Below are positions 34,427 to 43,473 of a stretch of 64,000 nucleotides of DNA, piece after piece; the stretch's first letter is position 1, and every line of letters begins with the position of its first letter. Source of the DNA: Flavobacterium endoglycinae (GTDB lineage: Bacteria; Bacteroidota; Bacteroidia; Flavobacteriales; Flavobacteriaceae); contig NZ_CP071448.1 in NCBI RefSeq assembly GCF_017352115.1, forward strand, positions 4,637,001 to 4,701,000, given 5' to 3'. The notes beneath the pieces are model-generated. The model had not been told where the DNA came from. It worked only from the letters and a program-made list of their open reading frames with translations, and searched no databases. Both the position numbers and the translations under genes were made by a program.

Positions 34427-36961
34427 TTATAATGAAACCCTAAAGCTCATATTTGGAGTTCTCTGCAGGGCAAAAGTTTCAACTTCTTCTATAGAATTCG
34501 TCAGTGAGCTAATTCGGTAGTATTCGCCGATTTCGTTTTTTCGGTTTAAAATATTCAGAATTGAGATTCCTATTTTGTATTGAATGCCTTTAACACTTTC
34601 CCATTTATAAGTCGAAGAAAGATTAACCTGTGAAAAGACATGTAAATTGGTGTTGTTTGGTTTGTGATACACTAGTACAGGATCTGAAAAATCAATTTGA
34701 GAAACGTCTGGAGAAGTTATTGGTTTACCCGAAGTCCATTTGGTTCCTAATGCAATTTTGAAATTGTTTTTCTCATACATTACCGCCCACGAAACCGTGT
34801 GGATTAATTCAAAATTGTTTGGAAATCGTTGAAATTCATAATTAGGAAAATCGTAATTATTATTGTTGAACGTATAACTAAACCAAGTTAGAAAATGATT
34901 CATTTTTTTCTGAACCAAGATTTCCGTTCCCAGAACTTCATAATCTCCTGTGGTGCGTACAAATTCCAATTGGTTTTGAAATCCCTGACTAGAAGTTGTA
35001 ATTCCGTTTACTCTTTTATAAAAGTTTTCAATATCCAGCAGCCAGTCATTTTTCTTATAAAATAAACTTAAAGACAATTGTTTGCTTCTTTGAATAGGAA
35101 TTGAAGTATTGTTAGCTATAATCCAGCGCCTTTTTTCAATTCCGAAATAATCTTTCTGTAAATCAATTATCTGCTGTGAATTTTGGCTTTTAAGTTCGCC
35201 TAAAAGTTCAAAATGAAGGTTTTTGTTAATACCGTAATTGAATTGAATTCGCGGCTCAATAATAAACTTTTTAAAGTTTTCGATGTAATTCAATCGTGTG
35301 CCAGCTTTGAAATAAATCCTGCTGATGGTATCATTGTATTTTCCTTCAACAATAACAGCGTGGGTTCTTAAAACATCTTTTACTTTGCGGAAAAAATCAG
35401 GATTGCTGACACGCTCTAGATTCGTAACGCCAATTTCATTAAACTGATAACCATCGTTTAAACTGAATTTAGAATTAAGAATATGCTGGTTTTCTAAATT
35501 AATTCCGTTGTTGTTAACCGTGTTTTCTTGAATAACAAGCTGGTTTCCAATGCTGGTTCTTTGATTTCCCAGTAGTTCGTATGCGGAATTGTAAATGTTG
35601 ATTTTTGTGGTATTAAAACTATTCCAGTTTCTTTTCCATGATAAATTACCGCCATAATTCTGCTGGCGTAAAGTATTGTTTTCAGATCGGTATATGTCGT
35701 ATGCCGTTGCACTCTGGAAAACTTCCAGATTGTCCTGAATCGTTATTAAATCAAGAATTATTTGATCTTTGTCGCCAATTTTTTGAGCGTATTTAAAAGT
35801 CGCATCATAAAAACCAAACTGTTTGTCGCTTTGATAATCGACATTTTGATTTTGTGCAAAATCAGTGATTGTAGTGTTTTGGAACACTTTATTGAAATAT
35901 TCTTTATAAGTAGGAGTTTCTACAAAATCTGTAATAGATTTACGTGCCGAGATTTCGATAAAACTCTTTTTGGAAAGATTGTATTTTCCATAAACATCGG
36001 CGTTAATCATATTTATTCCGGCACCAAAACTGTTTTTTTCGGTTGTTTCTGGAGTAGAAGAAATGTCAACTACGCTCGATACGCTTTCGCCGAAAAAAGC
36101 CGAACTTCCATTTTTGTAAATTGAAATAGTATGCGCTAAATTGGGATTAAAAACCGAGATTAAACCAAAGAAATGTCCAGTTTGGAACATTCGGATTCCG
36201 TTCCATAAAAATAGATTTTGATCGTGCGTGCCTCCGCGGACATTAATGCTCGAAACACTTTCGTCAATACTGTTTACGCCGGGAATCTGCTGCATTGCCT
36301 GAAGTGCATCAGGCTCGATAAGTCCGGGAAGGATTCCGAATTTTTTCGGTTTAATTTCAAATGAACCGTCTGTGTTTTTAGAAATACCCGAAGCAAGAAT
36401 AGCACTGGCTTTGATTTCTTTTAGTTCTGTAATTTCAGGTTCTAGTACAATCTGAAAACAATTTTTAGGATCAGAATTATCAGCAGAAACTCTTTTAGAT
36501 AGAAATCCAATGTGGCTCACTAAAAGCGTATTTGTATTCGTTTTGATACATTCAAAATATCCATTGTAATCCGTTTTAACCTGCGCTTTGTTGTTTAAAC
36601 TTATATTGGCATTTTCAATAGGTTTTTTATCTGTGGCAGAAAAAACATATCCGCAGATTTTTTGAGTTAACTCTTTATTTTTATGAATATTGATGAATTT
36701 GTTGTCAATATTTTCAAATGACAAATTGGTGCTTTGGGTGAGATACTCCAATTTCTGATCTAACGAAAGTGACCTCTTTGGCGGCATTAACTGCAATCCA
36801 GCAATGTTTTCTTCAAGATAATTAAAGCTAACCTGATGCTGCTGTTCAATATCAATTATAATTTTATTCAAAGACACAGCTTTTCCTTTGTCCTGACCCA
36901 ATAAATTGAGGACATAGAAAAAGAGGCAAAACAAAAAATGATATTGTTTGGGGAGCAACAT
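34427..36961 (-). CDS. FecA-like TonB-dependent receptor with STN domain
   Basis: 844 residues. Signal peptide (about 1-22), an STN signalling domain (about 28-95, KIIIDIEQQHQVSFNYLEENIAG), a CarboxypepD_reg-like repeat (about 97-175), plug (about 205-310, QIPGVNSIDESVSSINVRGG) and a barrel ending RVSL. The STN domain, and the FecR and ECF sigma genes directly upstream, make this a cell-surface signalling receptor. There is no SusD partner, so iron chelate or another small ligand is more likely than a glycan, but this is inference. Its start codon directly abuts the FecR stop. Confidence 0.88.
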   Translation of the reverse strand: MLLPKQYHFLFCLFFYVLNLLGQDKGKAVSLNKIIIDIEQQHQVSFNYLEENIAGLQLMPPKRSLSLDQKLEYLTQSTNLSFENIDNKFINIHKNKELTQKICGYVFSATDKKPIENANISLNNKAQVKTDYNGYFECIKTNTNTLLVSHIGFLSKRVSADNSDPKNCFQIVLEPEITELKEIKASAILASGISKNTDGSFEIKPKKFGILPGLIEPDALQAMQQIPGVNSIDESVSSINVRGGTHDQNLFLWNGIRMFQTGHFFGLISVFNPNLAHTISIYKNGSSAFFGESVSSVVDISSTPETTEKNSFGAGINMINADVYGKYNLSKKSFIEISARKSITDFVETPTYKEYFNKVFQNTTITDFAQNQNVDYQSDKQFGFYDATFKYAQKIGDKDQIILDLITIQDNLEVFQSATAYDIYRSENNTLRQQNYGGNLSWKRNWNSFNTTKINIYNSAYELLGNQRTSIGNQLVIQENTVNNNGINLENQHILNSKFSLNDGYQFNEIGVTNLERVSNPDFFRKVKDVLRTHAVIVEGKYNDTISRIYFKAGTRLNYIENFKKFIIEPRIQFNYGINKNLHFELLGELKSQNSQQIIDLQKDYFGIEKRRWIIANNTSIPIQRSKQLSLSLFYKKNDWLLDIENFYKRVNGITTSSQGFQNQLEFVRTTGDYEVLGTEILVQKKMNHFLTWFSYTFNNNNYDFPNYEFQRFPNNFELIHTVSWAVMYEKNNFKIALGTKWTSGKPITSPDVSQIDFSDPVLVYHKPNNTNLHVFSQVNLSSTYKWESVKGIQYKIGISILNILNRKNEIGEYYRISSLTNSIEEVETFALQRTPNMSFRVSL

Positions 36962-37861
36962 TTATTTTTCGTCAATAATTATTTTATTTTTTGAAACTTT
37001 TTGAACTTTTACGTCATATGTCGTACTGATAATCTGCAAAGCAGTTTCCAGATTTTTCGCAGGTAATTTTCCTGTAAATAATGACGTCGTATCTTTTGCA
37101 TTTAATTCGATACTGATATTGTATTGTCTTTCCACTTCGTCTAAAATAGTTCTGATATTCTCTTTATAAAAAGATATTCGATTTTCTATCCATTCTGGTT
37201 TTACTGAAGTGATGGTCATTTTAAGTTCTTTTCCATTTTCAAAACTCACACCTTGACCATGAGTCAGCAGAATTTGCTGGTTTGCATAATTTACTTTTAC
37301 ACGTCCTTCGTAACACACAACATCAAACCTGTTTTTTCTGGCTTTTACATTAAATTGTGTTCCTAAAACGGACACCTTACCAAGTTTTGTTTGTACTTCA
37401 AAACGTCTTCCTTTGGCCACTCTAAAATACGCTTCTCCTTGAAGTTCGAGATATCGGTGAGTGTCCCAATTCCATTTTTTGTATTGTATTTCAGAACCGG
37501 AATTTAATACTACTTCTGAATGATCTGGTAATGAAAAAGAGGTTCTTTCGCCTAAAGCAGCCGTTTCTGTTTCATGTACAGTCATTTTAAAAGCAAGCGT
37601 AATTCCTAGAGCGATAACAAAAATTGCTGCCGCACGGAAAAGCCACGTTTTGTATATCGGAATTACTTTTGGAGTTTCTTTTTTCTGTTTTAGAATAGAA
37701 GAAAGCATTGCATCTTCATCTGAATCATCTATCATTAAATGATCGGTATATTTTTTTATTTTCTGATATTTTTCAAAGTCGGGACTGGCTTCAAATGCAG
37801 CTAATTCGTCCTGAGACAAATCGTTGTTAAGCCATTTGGCCAATAAGTGATTCTTTTTCAT
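36962..37861 (-). CDS. FecR-family anti-sigma regulator
   Basis: 299 residues. The cytoplasmic N terminus (about 1-68) carries the ASD-like KKNHLLAKWLNNDLSQDELAAFE segment; one membrane helix (about 73-91, AAAIFVIALGITLAF) follows; the periplasmic FecR domain (about 95-215) contains SFSLPDHSEVVLNSGSEIQYKKW and FRVAKGRRFEVQTKLGKVSVLGTQFNV. The C-terminal DUF4974-like part ends the protein. It would hold the ECF sigma factor until the receptor STN domain signals. It is followed without a gap by the receptor gene. Confidence 0.93.
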   Translation of the reverse strand: MKKNHLLAKWLNNDLSQDELAAFEASPDFEKYQKIKKYTDHLMIDDSDEDAMLSSILKQKKETPKVIPIYKTWLFRAAAIFVIALGITLAFKMTVHETETAALGERTSFSLPDHSEVVLNSGSEIQYKKWNWDTHRYLELQGEAYFRVAKGRRFEVQTKLGKVSVLGTQFNVKARKNRFDVVCYEGRVKVNYANQQILLTHGQGVSFENGKELKMTITSVKPEWIENRISFYKENIRTILDEVERQYNISIELNAKDTTSLFTGKLPAKNLETALQIISTTYDVKVQKVSKNKIIIDEK

Positions 37862-37911
37862 TGTACCGGTATTATGTTATTAAAACAGTCAGGATTAAAT
37901 TTACCCTACTT

Positions 37912-38427
37912 TTATAAATCAATTTCTTTACGTAAGCTTAACAAAGCCAAATGAATGCGTTTTTCGACTGCTTTTACGCTGATATTTAAATCTGCCGCTA
38001 TCTCGCTGTACTTTTTTCCATCAATACGATGCATTAAAAAAGCAATACGCTGTTTTTCGTTTAAGTTTTCTATTGCCTTTAAAAGTTTGGCTTGAAACTG
38101 CTTTTCTTCCAGAAGATATTCAGGATTCTGATTGGTTTTGTCTAAGCCAGTGAAATCTTTTTCATATTTCAAAACTACTTTTTGATGCGCAATTTCATTG
38201 AGACTGCTGTTATTGGCAATTGTGTACACGTATGATTTTGCTTTTTCAAGCGGCACAGTAGAACAGTTCTGCCAAAGTTTTAAAAAAGCTTCCTGCGCAA
38301 TATCTTCCGCCTTTTCCAGATTACCAAATTTGTAAAAAAGGAAATTGCGGAGCGCTTTTATATGACCTTTAAAAAAGGACGAAAAAATAATTTCGTCGCA
38401 AGTGTTTGATTGGGGGTTATTTGGCAT
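37912..38427 (-). CDS. ECF-type RNA polymerase sigma factor (FecI-like)
   Basis: 171 residues. Sigma region 2 (about 15-75) includes LRNFLFYKFGNLEKAEDIAQEAFLKLWQN; region 4 (about 112-165) includes LNEKQRIAFLMHRIDGKKYSEIAADLNISVKAVEKRI, a clear helix-turn-helix. It is the first gene of the sigma-FecR-receptor set, 50 bases before fecR. Likely target is the receptor operon itself. An exact -7 element for the housekeeping sigma lies upstream. Confidence 0.92.
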   Translation of the reverse strand: MPNNPQSNTCDEIIFSSFFKGHIKALRNFLFYKFGNLEKAEDIAQEAFLKLWQNCSTVPLEKAKSYVYTIANNSSLNEIAHQKVVLKYEKDFTGLDKTNQNPEYLLEEKQFQAKLLKAIENLNEKQRIAFLMHRIDGKKYSEIAADLNISVKAVEKRIHLALLSLRKEIDL

Positions 38428-38451
38428 TTAGATTTTACAATTTGTAAGATG

Positions 38452-38459
38452 CAAAAGTA
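38452..38459 (-). promoter_or_regulatory. -7 element of the ECF sigma gene
   Basis: Reads TACTTTTG on the minus strand, exact TAnnTTTG. About 20 bases further upstream is TTTTACCCTACTT instead of a -33 TTTG; TACCCTAC recurs at other points of this cassette. Confidence 0.5.
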
Positions 38460-38607
38460 TTTGTTTTTAGTTTAAGTAGGGTAAAAGTAATCATGATTGT
38501 TTTATTAGAACATAAAATGTTGTTTTTCATGTGATTATTAAGTAGAAAAAATGAAATCAAATCTTTTCAAACCCAATTTATTAAAAAGCAGTTTCTTGAA
38601 TTTTTAT

Positions 38608-38615
38608 TACCTTTG
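38608..38615 (+). promoter_or_regulatory. -7 element of the repeat lipoprotein gene
   Basis: TACCTTTG is an exact TAnnTTTG match. With a start site about 7 bases on, the leader before the ATG at 38629 would be very short. It supports 38629, not 38551, as the start. Confidence 0.45.
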
Positions 38616-38628
38616 TAAAAATAAAAGT

Positions 38629-39651
38629 ATGCTGTCTCTAAAAAAATATTTGTCACCAATAATTTTGCTTTTTTTATTGTCCTGCCAGAACGGAATCGAC
38701 GAGCAGGATTCTAGCAATCAGAGCACAGTGACCAAAAATTCGCCTTTAACGACCTATTTGCAAAGAGTCGCAATGGTTCCAACGGTGCAGGATAATATGA
38801 TAGACGGATCGACGTATTGTACTATAAAATTCCCATATACTGTAACCGTAAACAATGAAGTAATTGCCATTAATTCAGCAGCTGATTACCAAAAAGTAGT
38901 TGATAATATCAATGCGAGTAATACTGACGATGATATTGTGAAAATAACTTTTCCGGTTACAATGGTGTATTATAATTACATTCAGAAATTAATACCTAAT
39001 CAGTCTGATTTTAATGATTTAATTGCCTACTGGAATCTTTATCCCGACCTTTTATCTAAAATCAACGGACTCAATATTAATTATCCTATTACAATCAACA
39101 TTTACAATAGTGCTAATCAAATCGCGAGTTCGGCATCGATTATAAGTGATCAGGCTTTTTTTAATTTTATAAAAAACCTAAACGAAAGCCAATATATTTC
39201 TTTACAATACCCGATTTCAATAGTAGATTATAATTATCAAACAAAATTAATTTCGAGCAATTTAGATTTCGAAAATGCTATTAAATACGCCATTGACAAT
39301 TGTCCGGAAAATAATATTGCAACTCTTAATTTTGCATCAACGATTGTAAACGGAACTTGGAAAATTCCCTATTTTTTTGACGATTCAGATAAAACATCTT
39401 TGTTTAGCGGATATTCATTTGTATTTAATAATGATATGTCTGTTGTCGCAACGAAAGACGGAACCACCGAGACAGGCCAGTGGCAGACAACAACCCAATA
39501 TGGCGTACAGGAATTAAAATTAAACTTTAGTTCTGCATTACTCAGTAAATTAAATAACAACAGCTGGAAATTATTTGAATTCAATAACTCACAGATTCGA
39601 TTACGAAATGTAGCCACTAATAATACTGATTATCTTTATTTTGAAAAGTAA
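38629..39651 (+). CDS. Lipoprotein with four to five internal repeats, unrecognised
   Basis: 340 residues from the ATG at 38629 (an in-frame ATG at 38551 would precede the promoter and destroy the signal). Lipobox LLSC with Cys19, followed by QNGIDEQD, acidic as in surface-exported lipoproteins. The body has repeats with a core (I/L)x(F/Y)P(x)(T/S)(V/I/M) at Pro69, Pro109, Pro143 and Pro185, plus a decayed one at Ala226, spaced 34-42 residues. Each is followed by a DYQKVVD / DFNDLIA / FFNFIKN / DFENAIK helix. The C-terminal 110 residues (GTWKIPYFFDDSD ... GQWQTTTQYGVQELKLNF) look lipocalin-like. I do not know the function; surface binding is a guess. Confidence 0.65.
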   Translation: MLSLKKYLSPIILLFLLSCQNGIDEQDSSNQSTVTKNSPLTTYLQRVAMVPTVQDNMIDGSTYCTIKFPYTVTVNNEVIAINSAADYQKVVDNINASNTDDDIVKITFPVTMVYYNYIQKLIPNQSDFNDLIAYWNLYPDLLSKINGLNINYPITINIYNSANQIASSASIISDQAFFNFIKNLNESQYISLQYPISIVDYNYQTKLISSNLDFENAIKYAIDNCPENNIATLNFASTIVNGTWKIPYFFDDSDKTSLFSGYSFVFNNDMSVVATKDGTTETGQWQTTTQYGVQELKLNFSSALLSKLNNNSWKLFEFNNSQIRLRNVATNNTDYLYFEK

Positions 39652-39670
39652 TAGTTAGAAGAATGATATA

Positions 39671-39702
39671 AAAAAAGGATGAACTTATGTTCATCCTTTT
39701 TT
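39671..39702. terminator. Bidirectional terminator
   Basis: AAAAAAGGATGAAC, loop TTAT, GTTCATCCTTTTTT. A-runs on one side and T-runs on the other make it work for both converging genes (lipoprotein on +, PepSY protein on -). Confidence 0.88.
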
Positions 39703-39762
39703 ATTCTGTGAAAATTGAAAGCTTGTCTTTTGTAAATCTTCGTCAAAAAATATATTTTCATT

Positions 39763-40863
39763 TTACGCCTTAACCTTCTTTGGTTTTGATTTCTTTTTTC
39801 CTTTTTTCCACCAAATAATAAATCCCGTTATAGGAAGAGATGCACTAATTAAACTAACCAAACTCCAGATTATTTTTCCGGCAAGACCAAAGAAAACTCC
39901 TGTGTGCAGATCGTGGTTGCTGGCTTCATACACATCGGCAGCATTATTGTCTTTGTAAAGTTTAGTTCGAAGCATTTGCCCCGTTTTCCCGTCGAAGAAA
40001 ATTGTATTTTGGTTTCTAGCCCAATTGTTAGGGTAGGTCATACGCAATCGAAGTTCGCCCGTTTTTCTAATTGAAAATGAAACCGAAGTCGCTCCGGGAT
40101 ATTTAGAATTCGCATTTTCATAAATAGCATTGTACCGAACAGGAATCGTAGTTGAATCGATTTTTTGATTCGAAATTACTTCATCACCTTTTCGAAGTTT
40201 ACTTCCCGTTACTAAACTGACCGTTTTTTTAACCGTATCATATTTAAAATAGGTTCCTGAAAAAGCAATCAATAATAAAAAAATCGATGCATAAAAACCT
40301 AAAACCTGATGCAAATCGAAATTAACTCTTTTAAAAGAACCGCTCCATTTTATTTTCAAAGATTGTTTGATCAGTCGCCTTTGATTTGGAAACCATAAAA
40401 TGAGTCCAGTAAGGAGCATGATGATAAAAATCACAACCGACCATCCTTGTATAAATTCCCCAAAATCGCCTAACAATAAATTGCGGTGTATTTCTAAAAC
40501 GGTATTCAGCCAGTCGGAGCCTTGTTCTTTAATCAGAGTTCCATCGTAAGGATTAAAATAGTACGTTTTTTTCTTTTTGGTAGAAATCTCAACTGCCGCA
40601 TTTGGTTCTTCACGGTTTATTTTTAGAGCCGTAATTTTCTTTTTAGGTTCAAGATGTTCGTAATTTTCAAGTATCGTTTTTAATCCTATAAAAGGCTTCT
40701 GCTGAACGGGAACGTGTAAATATTCTTGATGTGAAAAATCACGGATTTCTTCTTCAAAAACATACAGAAATCCAGTAATGCTCACTATAAAAACAATGAG
40801 GCCCGATGCTAAACCGAGCCACAAATGTATTTGTCTGATAGTATTTTTAAAACCTTTGGTCAT
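39763..40863 (-). CDS. PepSY-associated TM protein (siderophore-linked reductase type)
   Basis: 366 residues from the ATG at 40863; a TTG six codons upstream is possible. Four membrane helices: LASGLIVFIVSITGFLYVFE near the start, GWSVVIFIIMLLTGLILWF, FYASIFLLLIAFSGTYF, and a C-terminal IIWSLVSLISASLPITGFIIWW. PepSY-like periplasmic segments lie between. It is similar to PiuB/FoxB-like proteins that sit with siderophore receptors and probably help iron release at the inner membrane. It lies 55 bases downstream of the receptor gene on the same strand. Confidence 0.85.
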   Translation of the reverse strand: MTKGFKNTIRQIHLWLGLASGLIVFIVSITGFLYVFEEEIRDFSHQEYLHVPVQQKPFIGLKTILENYEHLEPKKKITALKINREEPNAAVEISTKKKKTYYFNPYDGTLIKEQGSDWLNTVLEIHRNLLLGDFGEFIQGWSVVIFIIMLLTGLILWFPNQRRLIKQSLKIKWSGSFKRVNFDLHQVLGFYASIFLLLIAFSGTYFKYDTVKKTVSLVTGSKLRKGDEVISNQKIDSTTIPVRYNAIYENANSKYPGATSVSFSIRKTGELRLRMTYPNNWARNQNTIFFDGKTGQMLRTKLYKDNNAADVYEASNHDLHTGVFFGLAGKIIWSLVSLISASLPITGFIIWWKKGKKKSKPKKVKA

Positions 40864-40918
40864 AATTGTAATAAAGTCCAAATGTAGAGAATATCATTGG
40901 AAATGATAAACACAGATA

Positions 40919-43300
40919 TTAGAATTTAAAAGTAATATTTCCTGTTACTCTCGTTGGATTTTGCGCTGCTAAACGATACGACCAATATTTTTCATTCGTA
41001 AGATTGTCTACTTTTAATCCTAATCTGTATTTTGGTCTGTCGTAGAAAACAGAAGCATCTAGAACAGTATATTCAGGAATACTAAATTTGAAATCAGCAG
41101 TATTGGTTTGATAGTAACGGCTTCCATAAATTCCTCCAATACCAAATCCCAGACCAGATGCAGCACCTTCCGTTAAACGGTAACTTGCCCAAAGATTGGC
41201 AGTTGTTGGTGAACCCGCAGTTGTTGGTCGTAATCCGTTTGTGCTTGGACTTGCTTTAGTAAGTCTACTGTCATTATACGTATAACCCGCTACAATGTTT
41301 AATCCGCGAATTGGGTTTGCAATAAACTCTGCTTCAAAACCTTTACTTAACTGTGTTCCATCCTGAATTTGAAAGTTTACGTGATCAGGATCTTCACGAG
41401 TAACATTCGTAACTTGAATATCATAGTAACTAAAAGTAGCACTGATTTTGCTGAAATCAAATTTTAATCCTCCTTCTAACTGATTGGCTTGGTTTGGTTT
41501 AAAAGTATTTCCGTTAAAATCAGAACCACCCACGTTATTAAATCCGTTCATGTAATTTCCAAAAACAGATACTTTTTCCTTTACGATTTGGTAAACCGCT
41601 CCAAATCGAGGAGAAAATGCTGTTTGATTGTAATTTCCAGTAGTAAGATTGGTACTTGGGTAATAAGCTCCTTTATTGATATAACGATCTGCTCTAAGAC
41701 CAGCCATTACGATTAATTTTTCCGTAACATTTAATACGTCAGATACATAAGCGCTATAGGTTCTTTCGTTATTAGAAACAAAATTTGAGTAAGTAGCGGC
41801 AGCAAATAATGGTTTTATTTTCTCAAGAGTAAAGTTGTTATAAGCCGCTCCTGGTTCTCTATAATTGATAGCTGGCATGTTTACCGATGCATCGTTACGA
41901 GTTGCACGAAGACTATAGAAATCAAAACCGGCAACAACTCGGTTACGAAGATTTCCAATTTTAAAATCACCATTAAAATTCTGTTGAATATCAGTTCCGT
42001 AATAAGGATAATCTTGGTTGGTAACTTGTTGTCTTAGTGTTTCATTACTTAATGCAGTCAATTGTACTACATATCCTTCCGACGATGATCTTGTACGCGA
42101 AATAACGGTTTGCGACGTCCATTCATCTGACATTTTATATTTCAACTGAGCAAATATGTTGTATTGCTGACTCGTGTAATTCACTGTATTATTGGCAAAT
42201 GAAAGTTTATAAGGAATTTGCATTTCTTCAATACTATGTGCTGTAGCATCTGCTTTTGTATACGGCGCTAATCTTGTCGGAGAAGTTCCTTTTGAAGCAC
42301 TAAATTCAGCATCGATAAGTAAAGTCAATCTTTCGTTTACCTGATATGAAAAACTTGGCGCTATAAAAAAGCTTTTGTTGAATCCAGCATCTTGAAAACT
42401 TCTTTCGCTGTGTAAAGCTGTGTTGATTCTAAAAAGAGCTGTTTTTTCTTCGTTAAGCGGTGTATTGATATCAGCGGTAAAACGATTCAAATCCCAATCT
42501 CCAGCAGAATAGGAAACTTCACCTTTAAAGAAATCAAAAGGCTTTTTGGTAACTCGGTTAAACAATCCTCCAAAAGAAGAAATCGTACTTCCAAACAAAG
42601 TGGCCGATGGCCCTTTAATAACCTCAATACGTTCTAAGTTAGACGGATCGATAGTAGTATAAGTAAAACTTCCAACTCCGTTTCGTACCAATTGAGGCGT
42701 TGCAAAACCTCTAGAAATGTTGGTTGTTCTGCCTTGGTTTCGAACTTCTGCAATACCAGCTCCGGGAACGTTTTTAAAAGCACTGTTATAATCGGTGATC
42801 ACTTGTTCCTTCATAAGTTCTTTACTTACAATGGTATAAACCTGAGGATTTTCCATGTTTTTTAGTTTCATTTTCGAAACCTCTTCACTTTCTTTTTTGG
42901 CAAAACGATTTCCTCCAGAACTCACAATTACTTCTTCTAATTTTTGCGAAGTATACGTTAGTTCAAAATCAAGTTTTGCATCTGTATTGTTTTGATCTAC
43001 TAAAACAGTAGCAGGAGAAGCATCGTATCCGTTTAATTTAATTTCAACTAAATACGTTCCAAAAGGAATATTTCTTAGCTGGTAGGAACCATCAGAATCA
43101 GTTGTGGTAGTTTTATTTAATTCTGAAATTTTAATGGTGGCACCTTGTAAAGAATTTCCGTCTTTCAAAATAGCGTGACCCGAAATTGTTCCCACTGTTG
43201 ATTGAGAAAAAGCTGTTTCTGAACCTAAGAAGATTGCCAGAAAAGCAAGAAACACATGTAGTAAAATATTGTTACTAAGTGTTTTAAAAATTGTTTTCAT
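40919..43300 (-). CDS. TonB-dependent siderophore receptor
   Basis: 793 residues. Signal peptide ending at TAFSQ (about 33), a CarboxypepD_reg-like domain (about 37-118), plug (about 150-250) with the siderophore-receptor block RGFATPQLVRNG and LERIEVIKGPSATLFGS, and a 22-strand barrel ending NPTRVTGNITFKF, with the final Phe expected for outer-membrane insertion. It is FhuA/FoxA-like and imports ferric siderophores. It is paired with a PepSY protein, and an imperfect dyad upstream may be an iron-responsive site. Confidence 0.9.
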   Translation of the reverse strand: MKTIFKTLSNNILLHVFLAFLAIFLGSETAFSQSTVGTISGHAILKDGNSLQGATIKISELNKTTTTDSDGSYQLRNIPFGTYLVEIKLNGYDASPATVLVDQNNTDAKLDFELTYTSQKLEEVIVSSGGNRFAKKESEEVSKMKLKNMENPQVYTIVSKELMKEQVITDYNSAFKNVPGAGIAEVRNQGRTTNISRGFATPQLVRNGVGSFTYTTIDPSNLERIEVIKGPSATLFGSTISSFGGLFNRVTKKPFDFFKGEVSYSAGDWDLNRFTADINTPLNEEKTALFRINTALHSERSFQDAGFNKSFFIAPSFSYQVNERLTLLIDAEFSASKGTSPTRLAPYTKADATAHSIEEMQIPYKLSFANNTVNYTSQQYNIFAQLKYKMSDEWTSQTVISRTRSSSEGYVVQLTALSNETLRQQVTNQDYPYYGTDIQQNFNGDFKIGNLRNRVVAGFDFYSLRATRNDASVNMPAINYREPGAAYNNFTLEKIKPLFAAATYSNFVSNNERTYSAYVSDVLNVTEKLIVMAGLRADRYINKGAYYPSTNLTTGNYNQTAFSPRFGAVYQIVKEKVSVFGNYMNGFNNVGGSDFNGNTFKPNQANQLEGGLKFDFSKISATFSYYDIQVTNVTREDPDHVNFQIQDGTQLSKGFEAEFIANPIRGLNIVAGYTYNDSRLTKASPSTNGLRPTTAGSPTTANLWASYRLTEGAASGLGFGIGGIYGSRYYQTNTADFKFSIPEYTVLDASVFYDRPKYRLGLKVDNLTNEKYWSYRLAAQNPTRVTGNITFKF

Positions 43301-43321
43301 ATAAAATCTGTAATTTATTCT

Positions 43322-43344
43322 TATTTAGACTGATTACAAATATA
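43322..43344 (-). promoter_or_regulatory. Promoter with overlapping imperfect dyad (possible iron box)
   Basis: On the minus strand TATATTTG (43337-43344) is an exact TAnnTTTG. An imperfect dyad with TATTT...AAATA ends (43322-43342, 14 of 21 bases symmetric) overlaps it and the predicted start site of the siderophore receptor gene. Fur control is inferred from gene function only. Confidence 0.4.
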
Positions 43345-43473
43345 TTAAATGAGACAAACTTCTAAGAGTAAGATTAAAATTTTCTTAAAAAATAATTAAA
43401 ATGTTAACATAGAGATTTGTGCCAAATTTCAAAGCTGATATTTGGATAATGAATAGGGAAGTGTGTATAGATT

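Noticed and set aside
35762..36124. 120-codon open frame on the + strand inside the FecA-like receptor gene
   Set aside because: Antisense shadow; hydrophobic, Ile/Phe-rich composition follows from the coding strand.
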